Assembly: GCF_007744675.1 (NCBI RefSeq)
Contig: NZ_CP036269.1
Coordinates: 6,951,917-7,015,916 of the forward strand
Length of the DNA stretch: 64,000 nucleotides
Origin: Gimesia alba
GTDB lineage: Bacteria; Planctomycetota; Planctomycetia; Planctomycetales; Planctomycetaceae
Direction: 5' to 3'
The notes beneath the pieces are model-generated. The model was not told where the DNA came from. It saw nothing but the letters and a program-made list of their open reading frames with translations, and made no database searches. A program made the translations under genes and the position numbers. This document shows positions 44,350-54,103 of this stretch, one piece after another. How positions within the stretch are numbered: the stretch's first letter is position 1; every line of letters begins with the position of its first letter.

Positions 44350-47300
44350 TCAGGCAGCACGCAGCTTTCTGGCTTGCTGCGACCAGCTGATCCAGTCTGA
44401 CACTTCCTGGAAATCAGGTTCTTTTCCGTTGCGGAGAATCTGCTGTCCCTGGTTTGTTTTGATAAACGACTTTACTTTTTCGAACAGTTTTTGAGGCGAA
44501 GATCGGGCTATCGTTTCCGGTTCATAGAAACCGCAGGCAACCAGAATCTGTGCGTCATGACCTCGCAGACCGGGAATACAGCAGACCAGTTTTGTTTGTT
44601 TTTTCCACAGACGAATCGTCTGCTCTTTAATGTGCCGCACCTTGAGCTTCCTGGAAATAAATTCGGGATTGCACTCCAACAGATCATTGACGGTGAATAT
44701 TCCAATTTTCTCGAGACGGTGCGCTGTTTTGGGACCAATGGACGGGGCTTCTTCCACGGGCATGGAACGTCCCAAATAGAAAGGGGGAATCATCGGGCTT
44801 TGATCGTTCGCATCCGCGTGAGAATTGTCTCGCCGATATTCCCGTTTTCCGCCGGAAGTTTCTGCCTGCTGCGTCTTTAAATGCGGAGAGGAAGCAGCGT
44901 GCTCAGCATCATAAGTTCGTGCCTGACGAGCCCAGTGACTCCATTGCTTTACTCGTTTCTGTGTGATCTGGGGATCACTCAGGTTTCTTGATGAATTTTG
45001 ACAGGATTCAACAAAAGACCAGATTTCTTTGACAGGCATGGTGGCGACTTCGTCAATTTCTGTAATACCACACGAAACCAGCTGGGCTGCTTCTGCTGGT
45101 GAGACACCACGGATACACGCTGCCAGTCTCGCCTGAGATTGCCATTCAAAAATCAGTCCGGCTGTCAGGTGTTCGTGTTGCAGTTCTCCAGCAATCTGAT
45201 CGGCACTGCGAGCAAGAAAATCACCAATGGTCTGAATGCCAATCTGCTGCATTGCCTGGATCTGGGAATCACTCAAAGCTTGCAGGTTTTGAATAGGAGA
45301 CGACCAGTCCAGACTGTATTCCGGTTTTTCTGATTTTGAGTGGTTACTTGAAGTTTCAATATGTCGCTCGACTGGATGAGAGGCAAGAGGTCGCTGCGAA
45401 CGAGTTTCAGGCAGCCAGACAGGCGAACTGCCATGCTCTTCAAACAGACGAGTCAGGTGCAGATGGCAGGTGAAGAACAGGATTTGCTGGCCTTTATTAG
45501 CGACCGCATTTAATGTTTCAATGGCGGCTGTGGTACGTTCCTGATCGAAATTCACAAGAACATCATCCAGAATGATCGGAAGCTCTACTCCCTGATTGCG
45601 AAAACGTTCGACCATCGCCAGGCGGATTGCCATGAAAAGTTGCTCGCGTGTACCGCTGCTTAATTCGCTCACCGTCAACGTGTGCCCGTGATCATCATCA
45701 ATTTTCGGGAACTGTTCCCCGAGAGGCGTCCAGATATTTGTGTATTTTCCATTGGTTAACTGACGCAGATAGTCCGAGGCGATCGCCAATGTTTCCGGTT
45801 GCGAGGTGCGTTCATATTCTGAGCGTAACTGGTTCAGCCCCACGGCGGAGAGTTCGGCTGTAAACCAGTCTTCGCCGGCCAGTCTGATTTGTTCGAGGAT
45901 CTGTTCCCGTTGAAAGCGTAACTCAGCCGAACTACGATCGGTTTTGGCATTTTGATAGTCCTGTTTGAGCCGTCCCATGTTCTCCGCGGTGGTCACCAGA
46001 TCCTGTTCGATGTCCTCCAGTTCCAGATTCAACATTTCCAGATGCTCGGCATTTTCGTCCGGATTGAAATTCAGCAGGTCATCTTCGACAATCGCCATCT
46101 CCTGTTCGGATCGACTGACATGCTCCAGCTCGGTCTGTGCATTCGCCAACTGCTTTTCGAGTTGAATGCGTTCCTGCAAAGAAGCGGCGCGTTGCAGGAA
46201 TTCTTCCCGGTTCGCTGCGTTTCCTTGCATCAATAAGCCTGAGCGGTTGTGTTTGAGTTCCTGAATTTGCAACTGCAGTGCGTCTGCTTCCTGGTGTAGT
46301 CGCTTCTCTTCTTTACGCAGACGCGTCCGTTCTTTTCTCTGGCCGGAAAGTGCATCGAGTTCGCGTTCCCATTCAGAAATCACTTCAAATGGTTGGTCAA
46401 AATCATGCTGGTCGCGATTCATACGCAGCCCCAGATCTCTGACGCGGCTATAAAACATGTCGATAAGATCGCCCATGGGTTTGATCCGCTGCTGTTCCTG
46501 ATGGAGCTGATTCGCGTACAGATTGGCATTGGAAACCTGATGCCACATCTGGAATGCTTCATCAAGTTTCAATGTTTCTGTTAAGCCCAGTTGCTTGAGA
46601 CATTCACACCATTCATGGCGTTTGCCGCTAAACTGCCGTTGAATTTCCTGGGATCGGTTACGCAGTTTGACCAAAAGCTGGCGGGTTTTCTGCGACCGCT
46701 CCTGCGCGACTTTCAACTGTTCCAGTTCTGCAATTTTCAAAGCAAGTTCGTGGAGCAATTCGGTTCGCAAAATATTTTCATCATTGAATTTTAAGGAGGG
46801 GACTTTGGACTGATGCTTGTGACTGGTCAGCGAGTGACCTTCCCTAATCAGCTTGAGCGAGAAGTATTCGTCTTCCAAAATGCGATCAATCTCTTGTCGT
46901 GTTTCGCGCAGATGCACGTCGAGCGCCCAGATTTCATCCTGCAGTGTTTCCTTTTGATCATCGAGATCCACTTCGAAATGTTTTTTGAGCGCCCAGGTCG
47001 TCCCCCCTAAAAACGTACCTGAGAGACAGAAGATCAGACCGATCAGAGCCGCATCCGAAACGCCACGCCAAAAACCGGCAACAATTAAGAGCATGCCAGC
47101 TAAGGCAAAACCAAACAACGTTTTCTTGGCCCAGCTGGGAATGCGTGCGTGACTTTGCAGCCCCACCAGTTGTTCCTTAACCGATTCCTGACGAATCAAA
47201 AGCTCGGACTCTCGGAAGCGTAATTGGCTCAGGCGTTCCAGATGTTTCATCCGCTCTCTGGCACGTTGCAATTCTTCGTCAATAGAATGACCGTCAATCA

Positions 47301-48555
47301 GTCGACTCGATTGCTCCTGAAGTTGTGCTAAAGTCTGCTGGTATCTGCGAGACACTTTTTTGTATCGCTGGTGTGCATTCTTTCGTTTGCCTGCCGACTG
47401 CCGATAAGCACGGGCTGCGTTAATCAATCGTTGATTATTATCGGGCGTGGTTTTGATGTGCGTAATATCGCTGAGTGTCTGATTTGGTTTCAGATGTTGT
47501 TTCAGTGTCTGTTCCAGATCACGAACTTGCGATTCGCCTGCCTGATACTGCTGCTCCAGATCAGCCATCCAGGTTTTCTGATCGGCCAGACTCTGAATAT
47601 TCGGTGCAAAGTTGAGCAGCTCGTTGTCCAGTTCAAACTGCTCAATCTCATTGCGAAGCCGTTTGATTTCCGCTTTTATCTCAAGCAGTTTTGCTTCCGC
47701 CTGTTTGAGTTCGCGGTCATATTCGTCGAGTTGAGCAACGCCGCCATCCGGAAAATCATGAACGACGGGAAGCTGCTTTAATTTCTGATGTAAGTCTTGT
47801 ACTTCCTGCCAGGGTTTCCAGACCCGATCCAGAAAACGATGTCCCCGGATCTGATATTGCAGACCCGTTTTCCGTTTTTTAAGGCTGTCTGACTCTGCTC
47901 GCAAGTTTTGCAATTCACTCGATAAATTGAAAAAACGTTGTGCCTGTTGTTCCAGGTCGGCAAGTTTGGAATTCAGCTCATCTAACTGCTGATACAGGTC
48001 AACCAGCTTTCCGTTTTTGAAGTCACGGCTCAATAGTGTTTGTCTGGATTGATTTAAACGGCTGGAAGCATCCAGGATTGCCTGGCCTTCCGGGCCGAGG
48101 GAGAGGCCGTAAATATGCTCGGCAACCTGATCGCCGTGTAACGTTCCCAGTTCCTGCAATTCATTTAAGCCGATGGCAAATACGTTTTCATAAACATTTT
48201 CTGGCACCCCGGCATGCAGTGATGCCAGCAAACCCTGGTTTAAACTGCTACTTGATTCTCCCTGAAACGAAAACTGCCCTCTGCCTTTGGCGCTGGTCTG
48301 GCGTCGAATTTCGTAGCGTTGCCCCTGATGTTTGATATCCAATAGAGCCGACCAGGGAACATCATTCGAAACGCGAGAATGTTCGCGGATTTCTTCTGTC
48401 TGAAAGCCATACAGGATGCCGCGGATCATGCGCATCAAGGTTGATTTGCCGGTTTCATTCGGGCCATAAAAAACATTGATCCCCGCATTCAGGGGGGCAA
48501 GATTCAAATCGCGCCAGTTTCCAAATTGGTCGACATGGATTCTGGTTATTTTCAT
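44350..48555 (-). CDS. YhaN-like SMC/AAA ATPase with C-terminal DUF4332-type helix-hairpin domains
   Basis: A 1401-residue ATPase. N-terminal Walker A GPNETGKST (31-39) follows 'DQFGNWRDL', typical of the YhaN/Rad50-like AAA group. Long coiled coils (about 180-480 and 540-900) are interrupted by two hydrophobic helices (about 455-510), as in membrane-associated YhaN proteins. The second ATPase half has the signature 'LSSGTREQLFMAIRLAM' and Walker B 'LPIILDDVLVNFD' (about 965-1030). The last 310 residues are extra: two blocks, about 1087-1215 and 1272-1401, with 'LSDSQIQAMQQIGIQTIGDFL' and 'SIGPKTAHRLEKIGIFTVNDLL', which look like DUF4332 helix-hairpin-helix modules. Its start overlaps the stop of the YhaO-like gene (ATGA). 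A DNA-damage or end-processing role is likely by family. Confidence 0.85.
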   Translation of the reverse strand: MKITRIHVDQFGNWRDLNLAPLNAGINVFYGPNETGKSTLMRMIRGILYGFQTEEIREHSRVSNDVPWSALLDIKHQGQRYEIRRQTSAKGRGQFSFQGESSSSLNQGLLASLHAGVPENVYENVFAIGLNELQELGTLHGDQVAEHIYGLSLGPEGQAILDASSRLNQSRQTLLSRDFKNGKLVDLYQQLDELNSKLADLEQQAQRFFNLSSELQNLRAESDSLKKRKTGLQYQIRGHRFLDRVWKPWQEVQDLHQKLKQLPVVHDFPDGGVAQLDEYDRELKQAEAKLLEIKAEIKRLRNEIEQFELDNELLNFAPNIQSLADQKTWMADLEQQYQAGESQVRDLEQTLKQHLKPNQTLSDITHIKTTPDNNQRLINAARAYRQSAGKRKNAHQRYKKVSRRYQQTLAQLQEQSSRLIDGHSIDEELQRARERMKHLERLSQLRFRESELLIRQESVKEQLVGLQSHARIPSWAKKTLFGFALAGMLLIVAGFWRGVSDAALIGLIFCLSGTFLGGTTWALKKHFEVDLDDQKETLQDEIWALDVHLRETRQEIDRILEDEYFSLKLIREGHSLTSHKHQSKVPSLKFNDENILRTELLHELALKIAELEQLKVAQERSQKTRQLLVKLRNRSQEIQRQFSGKRHEWCECLKQLGLTETLKLDEAFQMWHQVSNANLYANQLHQEQQRIKPMGDLIDMFYSRVRDLGLRMNRDQHDFDQPFEVISEWERELDALSGQRKERTRLRKEEKRLHQEADALQLQIQELKHNRSGLLMQGNAANREEFLQRAASLQERIQLEKQLANAQTELEHVSRSEQEMAIVEDDLLNFNPDENAEHLEMLNLELEDIEQDLVTTAENMGRLKQDYQNAKTDRSSAELRFQREQILEQIRLAGEDWFTAELSAVGLNQLRSEYERTSQPETLAIASDYLRQLTNGKYTNIWTPLGEQFPKIDDDHGHTLTVSELSSGTREQLFMAIRLAMVERFRNQGVELPIILDDVLVNFDQERTTAAIETLNAVANKGQQILFFTCHLHLTRLFEEHGSSPVWLPETRSQRPLASHPVERHIETSSNHSKSEKPEYSLDWSSPIQNLQALSDSQIQAMQQIGIQTIGDFLARSADQIAGELQHEHLTAGLIFEWQSQARLAACIRGVSPAEAAQLVSCGITEIDEVATMPVKEIWSFVESCQNSSRNLSDPQITQKRVKQWSHWARQARTYDAEHAASSPHLKTQQAETSGGKREYRRDNSHADANDQSPMIPPFYLGRSMPVEEAPSIGPKTAHRLEKIGIFTVNDLLECNPEFISRKLKVRHIKEQTIRLWKKQTKLVCCIPGLRGHDAQILVACGFYEPETIARSSPQKLFEKVKSFIKTNQGQQILRNGKEPDFQEVSDWISWSQQARKLRAA

Positions 48556-49892
48556 GAGTGTACTTCCTCATCCGATGTAATGTTGAGCCAGGTCTGTCCA
48601 TTTCGGATGGCTGAATTGAAGATGGCTTGCTCGTCAATCTGATTAGTGAGCGAACCGAGGCGTTCATGCCAAGTCTGATCAAGCTGCGTCGTGTGGGTGA
48701 GTAAATTCTTGAGTGGTGATTCCGATTCCCGTTTGAATGCTTCAATTTGTCGCTGAAATCGATGTACCAGATCAGATGCTGTTCTGCTGGAATGCACGTC
48801 TCTGTATTGAAGATAAAAAGCTTGTTCCAGCAAGATAGGCAGACGATCATTGAGCTCCATCGCCAGTTCACTGCTCCAGCCACTCTGATACTTGAAGCTT
48901 CTCAGCGAATCAAATAAATCACCTGAGCCTTTGATGTGCCAGCGGACCATCCATAACGTTTCATGGCCGGCAGATTTACGTGATAGCAAAGCTTCTTTCA
49001 TCAGTTGCTTCAGTTGCTTTGATGTTGTTTCCGGTTCCAGATCGAGCTCGACCACCAACCAGCGAACCGCAGCGACTTTGAGCAGTCGCAGGTCCAATTG
49101 CGCCTCTGATCCGACAGTAACCAGGGTGACTCCAGTCTGTTTGTGTTCATCAAAATTGAGCCCCTGAGAAGTGCCTGGATGATGGGCCAGACCGGGGTGC
49201 ATTTCAAACGTATGCCGTTGGGTTCCCTTACAGAGTGCAATGTAGTCGACGGCCACCTCGTTGATTTCATCCGTTTGCCAGTTGGCAGGCAGAAAGTCAC
49301 TCGAAAGAGTCAGCGGGATTGATTGCTTTGACTCTCCAGAATAATCAACTGGCCTCGTGGGGGAATTTGCCGCTATCAGGCCGATGGAAAGCGCACGTTG
49401 GTCATGTTGATTGAACAACTGATTGCGTTGATTTAATTTCAAAGACTGCTGTTTTTTGAGGTGCGCTGAGCCCAGTACCTGCAGCGTTGCGATGGTTTCT
49501 TCATTGCGCAGAATATCAAGCGTATCATGATCTTGTGGAGAGAGAAATGTGACATTGCCAGGCCAGTTGGATTGTAAATCCCAGGCACTCAATGGATCGT
49601 GTTGGCCGGGGATGACAAAGACTTGAATGTTTTCAGACGCCAGCTGTTGGAACCCATCCAGTAATGCAATGCGGGCACGGATACTATGGTCTTCATTGAT
49701 AAAGGTGTTGCCCGTCAGCAGCAGGAAGTCAATCTCATGCTCCAGGCACGATTTCACGATCTCCTGGAACGTGATCAAAGTGCAATCTTCGAGACAGATC
49801 TGCGATTCTTTCGAGACCGCACCAACCCCCTGAGGTTGATGGTCGAGGCGCAAATTGCTGGCGTGTATAAACCTGATTGGTACGAATGGCAT
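48552..49892 (-). CDS. YhaO-like metallophosphoesterase, predicted catalytically dead
   Basis: A 446-residue protein from ATG 49892 (the upstream extension to 49916 looks spurious). By position and fold it is the YhaO/SbcD/Mre11-type partner of the adjacent SMC-like ATPase: 'IRFIHASNLRLD' aligns with the family's first motif, 'DFLLLTGNTF' with the GD motif, 'VIPGQHDP' with GNHD, and 'VDYIALCKG' with the region that should read GHxH. Every metal-binding position I can align is altered: Asp to Asn13, His to Arg15, Asp to Asn62, Asn to Gln97, and the GHxH histidines to a C-K-G-T stretch. Nuclease activity is therefore unlikely. The C-terminal part (about 330-446) is probably a capping and ATPase-contact domain. 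Confidence 0.75.
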   Translation of the reverse strand: MPFVPIRFIHASNLRLDHQPQGVGAVSKESQICLEDCTLITFQEIVKSCLEHEIDFLLLTGNTFINEDHSIRARIALLDGFQQLASENIQVFVIPGQHDPLSAWDLQSNWPGNVTFLSPQDHDTLDILRNEETIATLQVLGSAHLKKQQSLKLNQRNQLFNQHDQRALSIGLIAANSPTRPVDYSGESKQSIPLTLSSDFLPANWQTDEINEVAVDYIALCKGTQRHTFEMHPGLAHHPGTSQGLNFDEHKQTGVTLVTVGSEAQLDLRLLKVAAVRWLVVELDLEPETTSKQLKQLMKEALLSRKSAGHETLWMVRWHIKGSGDLFDSLRSFKYQSGWSSELAMELNDRLPILLEQAFYLQYRDVHSSRTASDLVHRFQRQIEAFKRESESPLKNLLTHTTQLDQTWHERLGSLTNQIDEQAIFNSAIRNGQTWLNITSDEEVHS

Positions 49893-50126
49893 GGCAGACT
49901 CCTTTCCGCCGCACAACCTGCCTGTTTCTTGTTCTACAAAGCGACATGGGATGCAGGTGGCAGTTATGCTTTTACGAAATTAATTGCGACTGGAAGTGTA
50001 CTTCACTCTGCAATTTATGAGAAGTCGATTCTACAGAAAAAGCAGCGGACGAACTCAGGAACCCAAGCCGGCTCTCCGTCTGAAAGAAGATTACGCGAGC
50101 AGAACGACGACGCTGAATCATTCAGG

Positions 50127-50546
50127 CTAGTTGCCTAACCAGGAAGGCACATCCGGATCGTGATACGTGTCGACCAGGGCGTGAGAAACAGTCGTAACTA
50201 ACTCCTGTCGTTTGACTGGCTTAGCGAGAACGTCATACGCATTCGCAGCACTGGCGTCCTGTCGTAATTCCTCAGTGGCGTCAGCAGTAATCAGAATACA
50301 GGGCAGAATCTCGTTGGTCTGCTTCATGATGCGGACCGCTTCGAGCCCTGTTAAAACGTCCATGTGCATATCGAGTAACACAATATCAACGTGGATTTGC
50401 TCGACAAGTTCCACCGCTTCTTCACCCGACTCCGCTTCGAACAGTTTGAAGTAAGGAGCTAAAAGCTCTTTGAGAACATCACGGAATCCGGAGTCGTCAT
50501 CGGCAATCAGTAATTGATAAGGAGCTTGAGATCTGGCATTGACCAT
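50127..50546 (-). CDS. Stand-alone response regulator receiver protein
   Basis: A 139-residue protein consisting of a single REC domain. ATG at 50546 fits better than the upstream in-frame start. Acidic residues are in 'LLIADDDSG' (D16-D18), the phospho-acceptor Asp is D59 in 'VLLDMHM', the switch Thr is in 'CILITAD' and the conserved Lys is in 'VLAKPV'. No output domain is present, so it acts by protein contact, possibly in a phosphorelay. No histidine kinase is next to it. It is followed on its strand by the YhaO-YhaN pair, 234 bases downstream, so a common transcript is uncertain. Confidence 0.9.
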   Translation of the reverse strand: MVNARSQAPYQLLIADDDSGFRDVLKELLAPYFKLFEAESGEEAVELVEQIHVDIVLLDMHMDVLTGLEAVRIMKQTNEILPCILITADATEELRQDASAANAYDVLAKPVKRQELVTTVSHALVDTYHDPDVPSWLGN

Positions 50547-50818
50547 GATACATCTCACCAAATATTCCGGAAGTCAGCCGCATCAGCGGGAATTTATGTG
50601 AATCCTGCCCCCCAACTCCTCTGATGCATAACACATTGGGGCTCTCACAGAATTAATAGCAAATCAGATACCATTATCAAATAGAAATAGTCGTATAGCC
50701 GTAAGTTCTTATTCAGAATATGCTTAAAGAGCTACTACCGTATGGATTCCTGCACGACTCTGCTGTATTCCTTAACAAAAAACGCATATTTGCTGTCAAA
50801 TAGGCAGTACTAGGGAAC

Positions 50819-51859
50819 TTATGCGGAACGTTTTCTGAATGGAGAAACGGGATCAGAACGAAACTCCGACTCCGTCTGCTGCGATAACTTCAGGGGCATT
50901 TGAGAGAAGAAATCGATTAAGGCAGCATCAAATTGGTCGGGCTGAGTAAAGCGGCCCGCGTTATGAATGGCCTTCGGCAGCAAGCAAACTCTGGCGTTTG
51001 AAGATTGAATTTTTTGAACAATCAGCTCGGTCATCCGCGGGACTACACTCCGGTCGTTTTCTCCCACAAGAAACAGCAGCTCTCGGGTTTTCAGAGATCT
51101 GAGATACGATTTCAGATTGATGTAACGGCACCCCTGTCGCCGCTGTGAATACCAGATCATCAAGCGAAATGCCCGGATCACTTCAGAAGTAGGCACTAAT
51201 TGAATAAACAATCGAGGCAGAAATCGTTCTCCCCAGCGAATGGCATGATCCAGAAAGAGTTCCTCATTCAGGAAAGCACCTTCACAGGCAACAAACTGAA
51301 TTTCAGGAGACTGTGCTGCGACTGCCAATGCCGCTCCCGCACCGCGGCTCATGCCAAACAATCCAAGGGGCAGCTGATTTAATTGCGGCTGTTGCCTGAT
51401 ATATCGAATGGCCGCTTCGACATCACTGATTTCATGGTTGGATAGCCAGTGAATCGAATCATAATGGGGGTCGGTATCGCTTTCTCCGTGATTACGAAAG
51501 TCAAATGTGAAAACGGCAAACCCGGCATCGAGTAGGCCTCGACATTGAAACAAGGCGATTTTGCCCGTTGATTTAAATGGGTGACAAAACAGAATCAGCC
51601 GATGGGGATCACAGTTTTCCGGGGTAGCGAGGAAACCGCGTAGCGTCAGCCCATTCGAAGTCGGGAATGAAACTGCCTCAATCTTGATCGATTCATCGTT
51701 TTCAGGCAGTGTTGTGAGAGTGCCCGCCAGATTAAACCGGTCTGGCATGGGAGCAAACAGCAAGGGATAAGCAGCGCGAATAATGCAGAATTGAATGACC
51801 AATTCTACTGTGATCGCGATCAGAGTGCACCAGAACAACCAACTCACTGCCGTCTCCAT
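50819..51859 (-). CDS. Membrane-anchored alpha/beta hydrolase
   Basis: A 346-residue protein with one N-terminal membrane helix (about 5-27) and an alpha/beta hydrolase domain. The oxyanion region is 'LILFCHPFKSTGK', the strand 'FAVFTFDFRNHGESD' is typical, and the nucleophile elbow is G-M-S171-R-G. The acid is likely in 'VGENDRSVVP' and the histidine in 'AIHNAGRF'. It belongs with serine hydrolases of the peptidase S9/lysophospholipase-like type; the substrate is unknown. A candidate promoter and a short hairpin lie upstream. Confidence 0.85.
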   Translation of the reverse strand: METAVSWLFWCTLIAITVELVIQFCIIRAAYPLLFAPMPDRFNLAGTLTTLPENDESIKIEAVSFPTSNGLTLRGFLATPENCDPHRLILFCHPFKSTGKIALFQCRGLLDAGFAVFTFDFRNHGESDTDPHYDSIHWLSNHEISDVEAAIRYIRQQPQLNQLPLGLFGMSRGAGAALAVAAQSPEIQFVACEGAFLNEELFLDHAIRWGERFLPRLFIQLVPTSEVIRAFRLMIWYSQRRQGCRYINLKSYLRSLKTRELLFLVGENDRSVVPRMTELIVQKIQSSNARVCLLPKAIHNAGRFTQPDQFDAALIDFFSQMPLKLSQQTESEFRSDPVSPFRKRSA

Positions 51860-51871
51860 GGAGGTGATATT

Positions 51872-51893
51872 GCTTGTCTGACCCTAGACAAGC
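51872..51893 (-). other. Short hairpin in the hydrolase leader
   Basis: GCTTGTCT (51872-51879) pairs with AGACAAGC (51886-51893) around a 6-base loop, 13 bases upstream of the hydrolase start. It may be a leader structure covering the ribosome-binding region. Confidence 0.35.
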
Positions 51894-51912
51894 TCCGTTT
51901 GTCTTTAGGTGA

Positions 51913-51942
51913 TGTATACTCTTTATGACTCAAATTGATCAA
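51913..51942 (-). promoter_or_regulatory. Candidate promoter for the alpha/beta hydrolase gene
   Basis: On the minus strand TTGATC (51942-51937) and TATACA (51918-51913) are 18 bases apart, about 55 bases before the start codon. Confidence 0.4.
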
Positions 51943-52052
51943 GGTCTTAATTCTGCCGAACGCGATTGACCAGTGACCATTTCAGCGCAGCGCAACTGTT
52001 TGCACTTGAGTGTCGTGGCTGCTTTCATTTTGATCTGGAAAATAAAAACCGT

Positions 52053-53336
52053 TTAGTCTTTGAATTCCGAGAAAATCAGTGAAATATTCTGACCGCCAAA
52101 CCCAAAGCTGTTGGACAGTGTTGTAGTGACATTTTGCTGGCGTGCTTCGTTGGGAATATAGTCCAAGTCACAATCCGGGTCGGGAGTTTCATAGTTGATG
52201 GTGGGAGGCACAACGTTATCGCGAATGGCCATCAGACAGGTGATGGCTTCCACGCTTCCTGCTGCAGCAATTAAGTGCCCCATCATACTTTTGATACTGG
52301 AAACCGGAACTTTATAAGCTGTATCGCCCAGTGCGCCTTTAATGGCTCTGGTTTCGACTTTATCGTTTACCGCCGTACTTGTTCCGTGTGCATTGATGTA
52401 ATGAATGTCTTCCGGATTCACGTTCGCATGGCTCATGGCCATTTTAATACACTTGATGGCGCCACGTCCTTCAGGATGAATATCGGTCACGCGGTAGGCG
52501 TCTGCACTGGAACCGTAGCCAACGAGTTCTCCATAGATGCGAGCACCCCGTTTTTGAGCTCGTTCCAGATCTTCTAAAATCATCATGCCGGCTCCTTCAC
52601 CTAACACAAAACCATCGCGGTTACGATCGAAGGGGCGGGATGCTTGTGCGGGGTTTTCGTTGTTTGTGGAAAGCGCGGTCAGTAGACTAAAACCGGTCAC
52701 ACCAAAGGGGTGAATCATGCTGTGGGCACCGCCTGAGAGCATGATATCGACATCGCCTCGGCGAATTAGTTCTGATGCTTCGCCGATCGCCTGGCTGGAA
52801 GCAGCACAGGCAGTCAGGCAGTTCAGGTTCGGTCCCTGGGCATTGAACAGACTGGCCAGATGACCGGCTGGCATATTGGGTTCCTGCTCAAGTTCGATGC
52901 GTGGATTGAGTTGTTCCAGTCCAACTTTGGTGAACTTTTCCAGATCGACCTCGCCATCACTTTGCGCCTGTGCGATAATCTTCATAAATGTGTAAAAGTC
53001 TTGCTGCCCTTCACCGGCCCCCAGATACACACCGAATGTGGCAGGATCAAAATCATCATCCAGAATGCCAGAATCTTTGACGGCCTGTGTGGCAGCACCA
53101 ATGGCATAACGAATATTGCGGCCGGAATATGCAAAGCGGTCCAGGTTGTCGACATAGTCTTCCAGGTGGAAGTCATGGACTTCGGCTGCAAACCGGGTTG
53201 GGAAATTCGAGGCATCAAAATGAGTGATGTTGGAGATTCCGCATTTGGATTCCTGGAGTGCTTTCCAGGTATCTTCCACGGTTTTTCCCAAGGGGGTGAT
53301 AGCGCCAATTCCTGTGATCACAACGCGGCGGTTCAT
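52053..53336 (-). CDS. fabF: Beta-ketoacyl-ACP synthase II-like (FabF)
   Basis: A 427-residue condensing enzyme with the Cys-His-His triad: C177 in 'LTACAAS', a His in 'NAHGTSTAVND' and a His in 'MMGHLIAAAGS'. The N-terminal 'VVITGIGAITPLG' and the C-terminal 'LSNSFGFGGQN' are typical of KAS II. It is slightly longer than housekeeping FabF because of an insert around 118-155. It is the last gene of a five-gene set and extends an acyl chain on ACP by decarboxylative condensation with malonyl-ACP. The associated ACP and two dehydratases suggest a dedicated pathway rather than the housekeeping one. Confidence 0.9.
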   Translation of the reverse strand: MNRRVVITGIGAITPLGKTVEDTWKALQESKCGISNITHFDASNFPTRFAAEVHDFHLEDYVDNLDRFAYSGRNIRYAIGAATQAVKDSGILDDDFDPATFGVYLGAGEGQQDFYTFMKIIAQAQSDGEVDLEKFTKVGLEQLNPRIELEQEPNMPAGHLASLFNAQGPNLNCLTACAASSQAIGEASELIRRGDVDIMLSGGAHSMIHPFGVTGFSLLTALSTNNENPAQASRPFDRNRDGFVLGEGAGMMILEDLERAQKRGARIYGELVGYGSSADAYRVTDIHPEGRGAIKCIKMAMSHANVNPEDIHYINAHGTSTAVNDKVETRAIKGALGDTAYKVPVSSIKSMMGHLIAAAGSVEAITCLMAIRDNVVPPTINYETPDPDCDLDYIPNEARQQNVTTTLSNSFGFGGQNISLIFSEFKD

Positions 53337-53515
53337 AGCTTCGAATTCTTGTTTATAAATTTGAATTTTGTAACAGCAGGCTAATCACAGTATTGTCTGA
53401 CCCAGTCGACTGTGATTTGCTGCCAGATAATCAATCCGGTTCTTGAATAGTTGAATTATTATTGTAGTCCATTTGGAATCAAGGCCTCCATAGCAAGCTT
53501 CCAAAAATAGCGGAC

Positions 53516-54004
53516 TTACGCCTGTTCTTCACCGGTTCCCGCTTTTCCGACATCGAGAATACCCAGTAGATTCATCGAAAATACGAAGTTTTTCTGGTCG
53601 ATGGCGCCAAATTCGGAATCACTCTGGTCGAGGTGAACAAAGATGATGCTGCCTTCTGCCACCAGACGATCTCCGACCATGGCAGTCACGTCGACTGCCC
53701 CTCCTTCTTCACCGGCGTTGGTAATTTTCGCCGTATAAATCAGCTGGTCCCCCGGACAGGCCCAGCTATGAAAGGTCATTTTGGGTACTTTTGCCAGAAT
53801 CACGATATGTTCAAAATCGTGGATTTCGCCTAGCAGAATGCCTCCGGTTTGTGCCAGACCTTCAATCATCAGAGAGCCGGGCATGACCGGGAAGCCGGGA
53901 AAGTGATCATGCAAATGTTCTTCCGCCAGTGTGACGTTTTTGACACTCTTGGCGTAAGAACCACTTTCGAATTCAATAAAGCGATCTATCCAGAACCATC
54001 GCAT
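53516..54004 (-). CDS. fabZ: FabZ-like 3-hydroxyacyl-ACP dehydratase, copy 1
   Basis: A 162-residue hotdog dehydratase. The motif 'LHDHFPGFPVMPGSLMIEGLAQ' (31-52) carries catalytic H34 and E48. It is slightly longer than housekeeping FabZ owing to a C-terminal extension of about 20 residues. It removes water from 3-hydroxyacyl-ACP. A 26-bp palindrome separates it from the upstream ACP gene. A second paralogue starts the same cluster at 56078; the two share 'HFPGF.VMPG'. Confidence 0.85.
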   Translation of the reverse strand: MRWFWIDRFIEFESGSYAKSVKNVTLAEEHLHDHFPGFPVMPGSLMIEGLAQTGGILLGEIHDFEHIVILAKVPKMTFHSWACPGDQLIYTAKITNAGEEGGAVDVTAMVGDRLVAEGSIIFVHLDQSDSEFGAIDQKNFVFSMNLLGILDVGKAGTGEEQA

Positions 54005-54103
54005 TTTGATGAACCTTTAAGTTTGATAGCTTGGGGGCACAGGTGAGGAAGGCTGATCGGTCAACCGATTGCCGCTAGTATCAGTGCAATTCTAATAAAA
54101 GGT

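Noticed and set aside
49686-50138. 150-codon open frame on the + strand across the YhaO-like start region
   Set aside because: It overlaps the well-supported minus-strand gene for much of its length and its sequence has no recognisable features.
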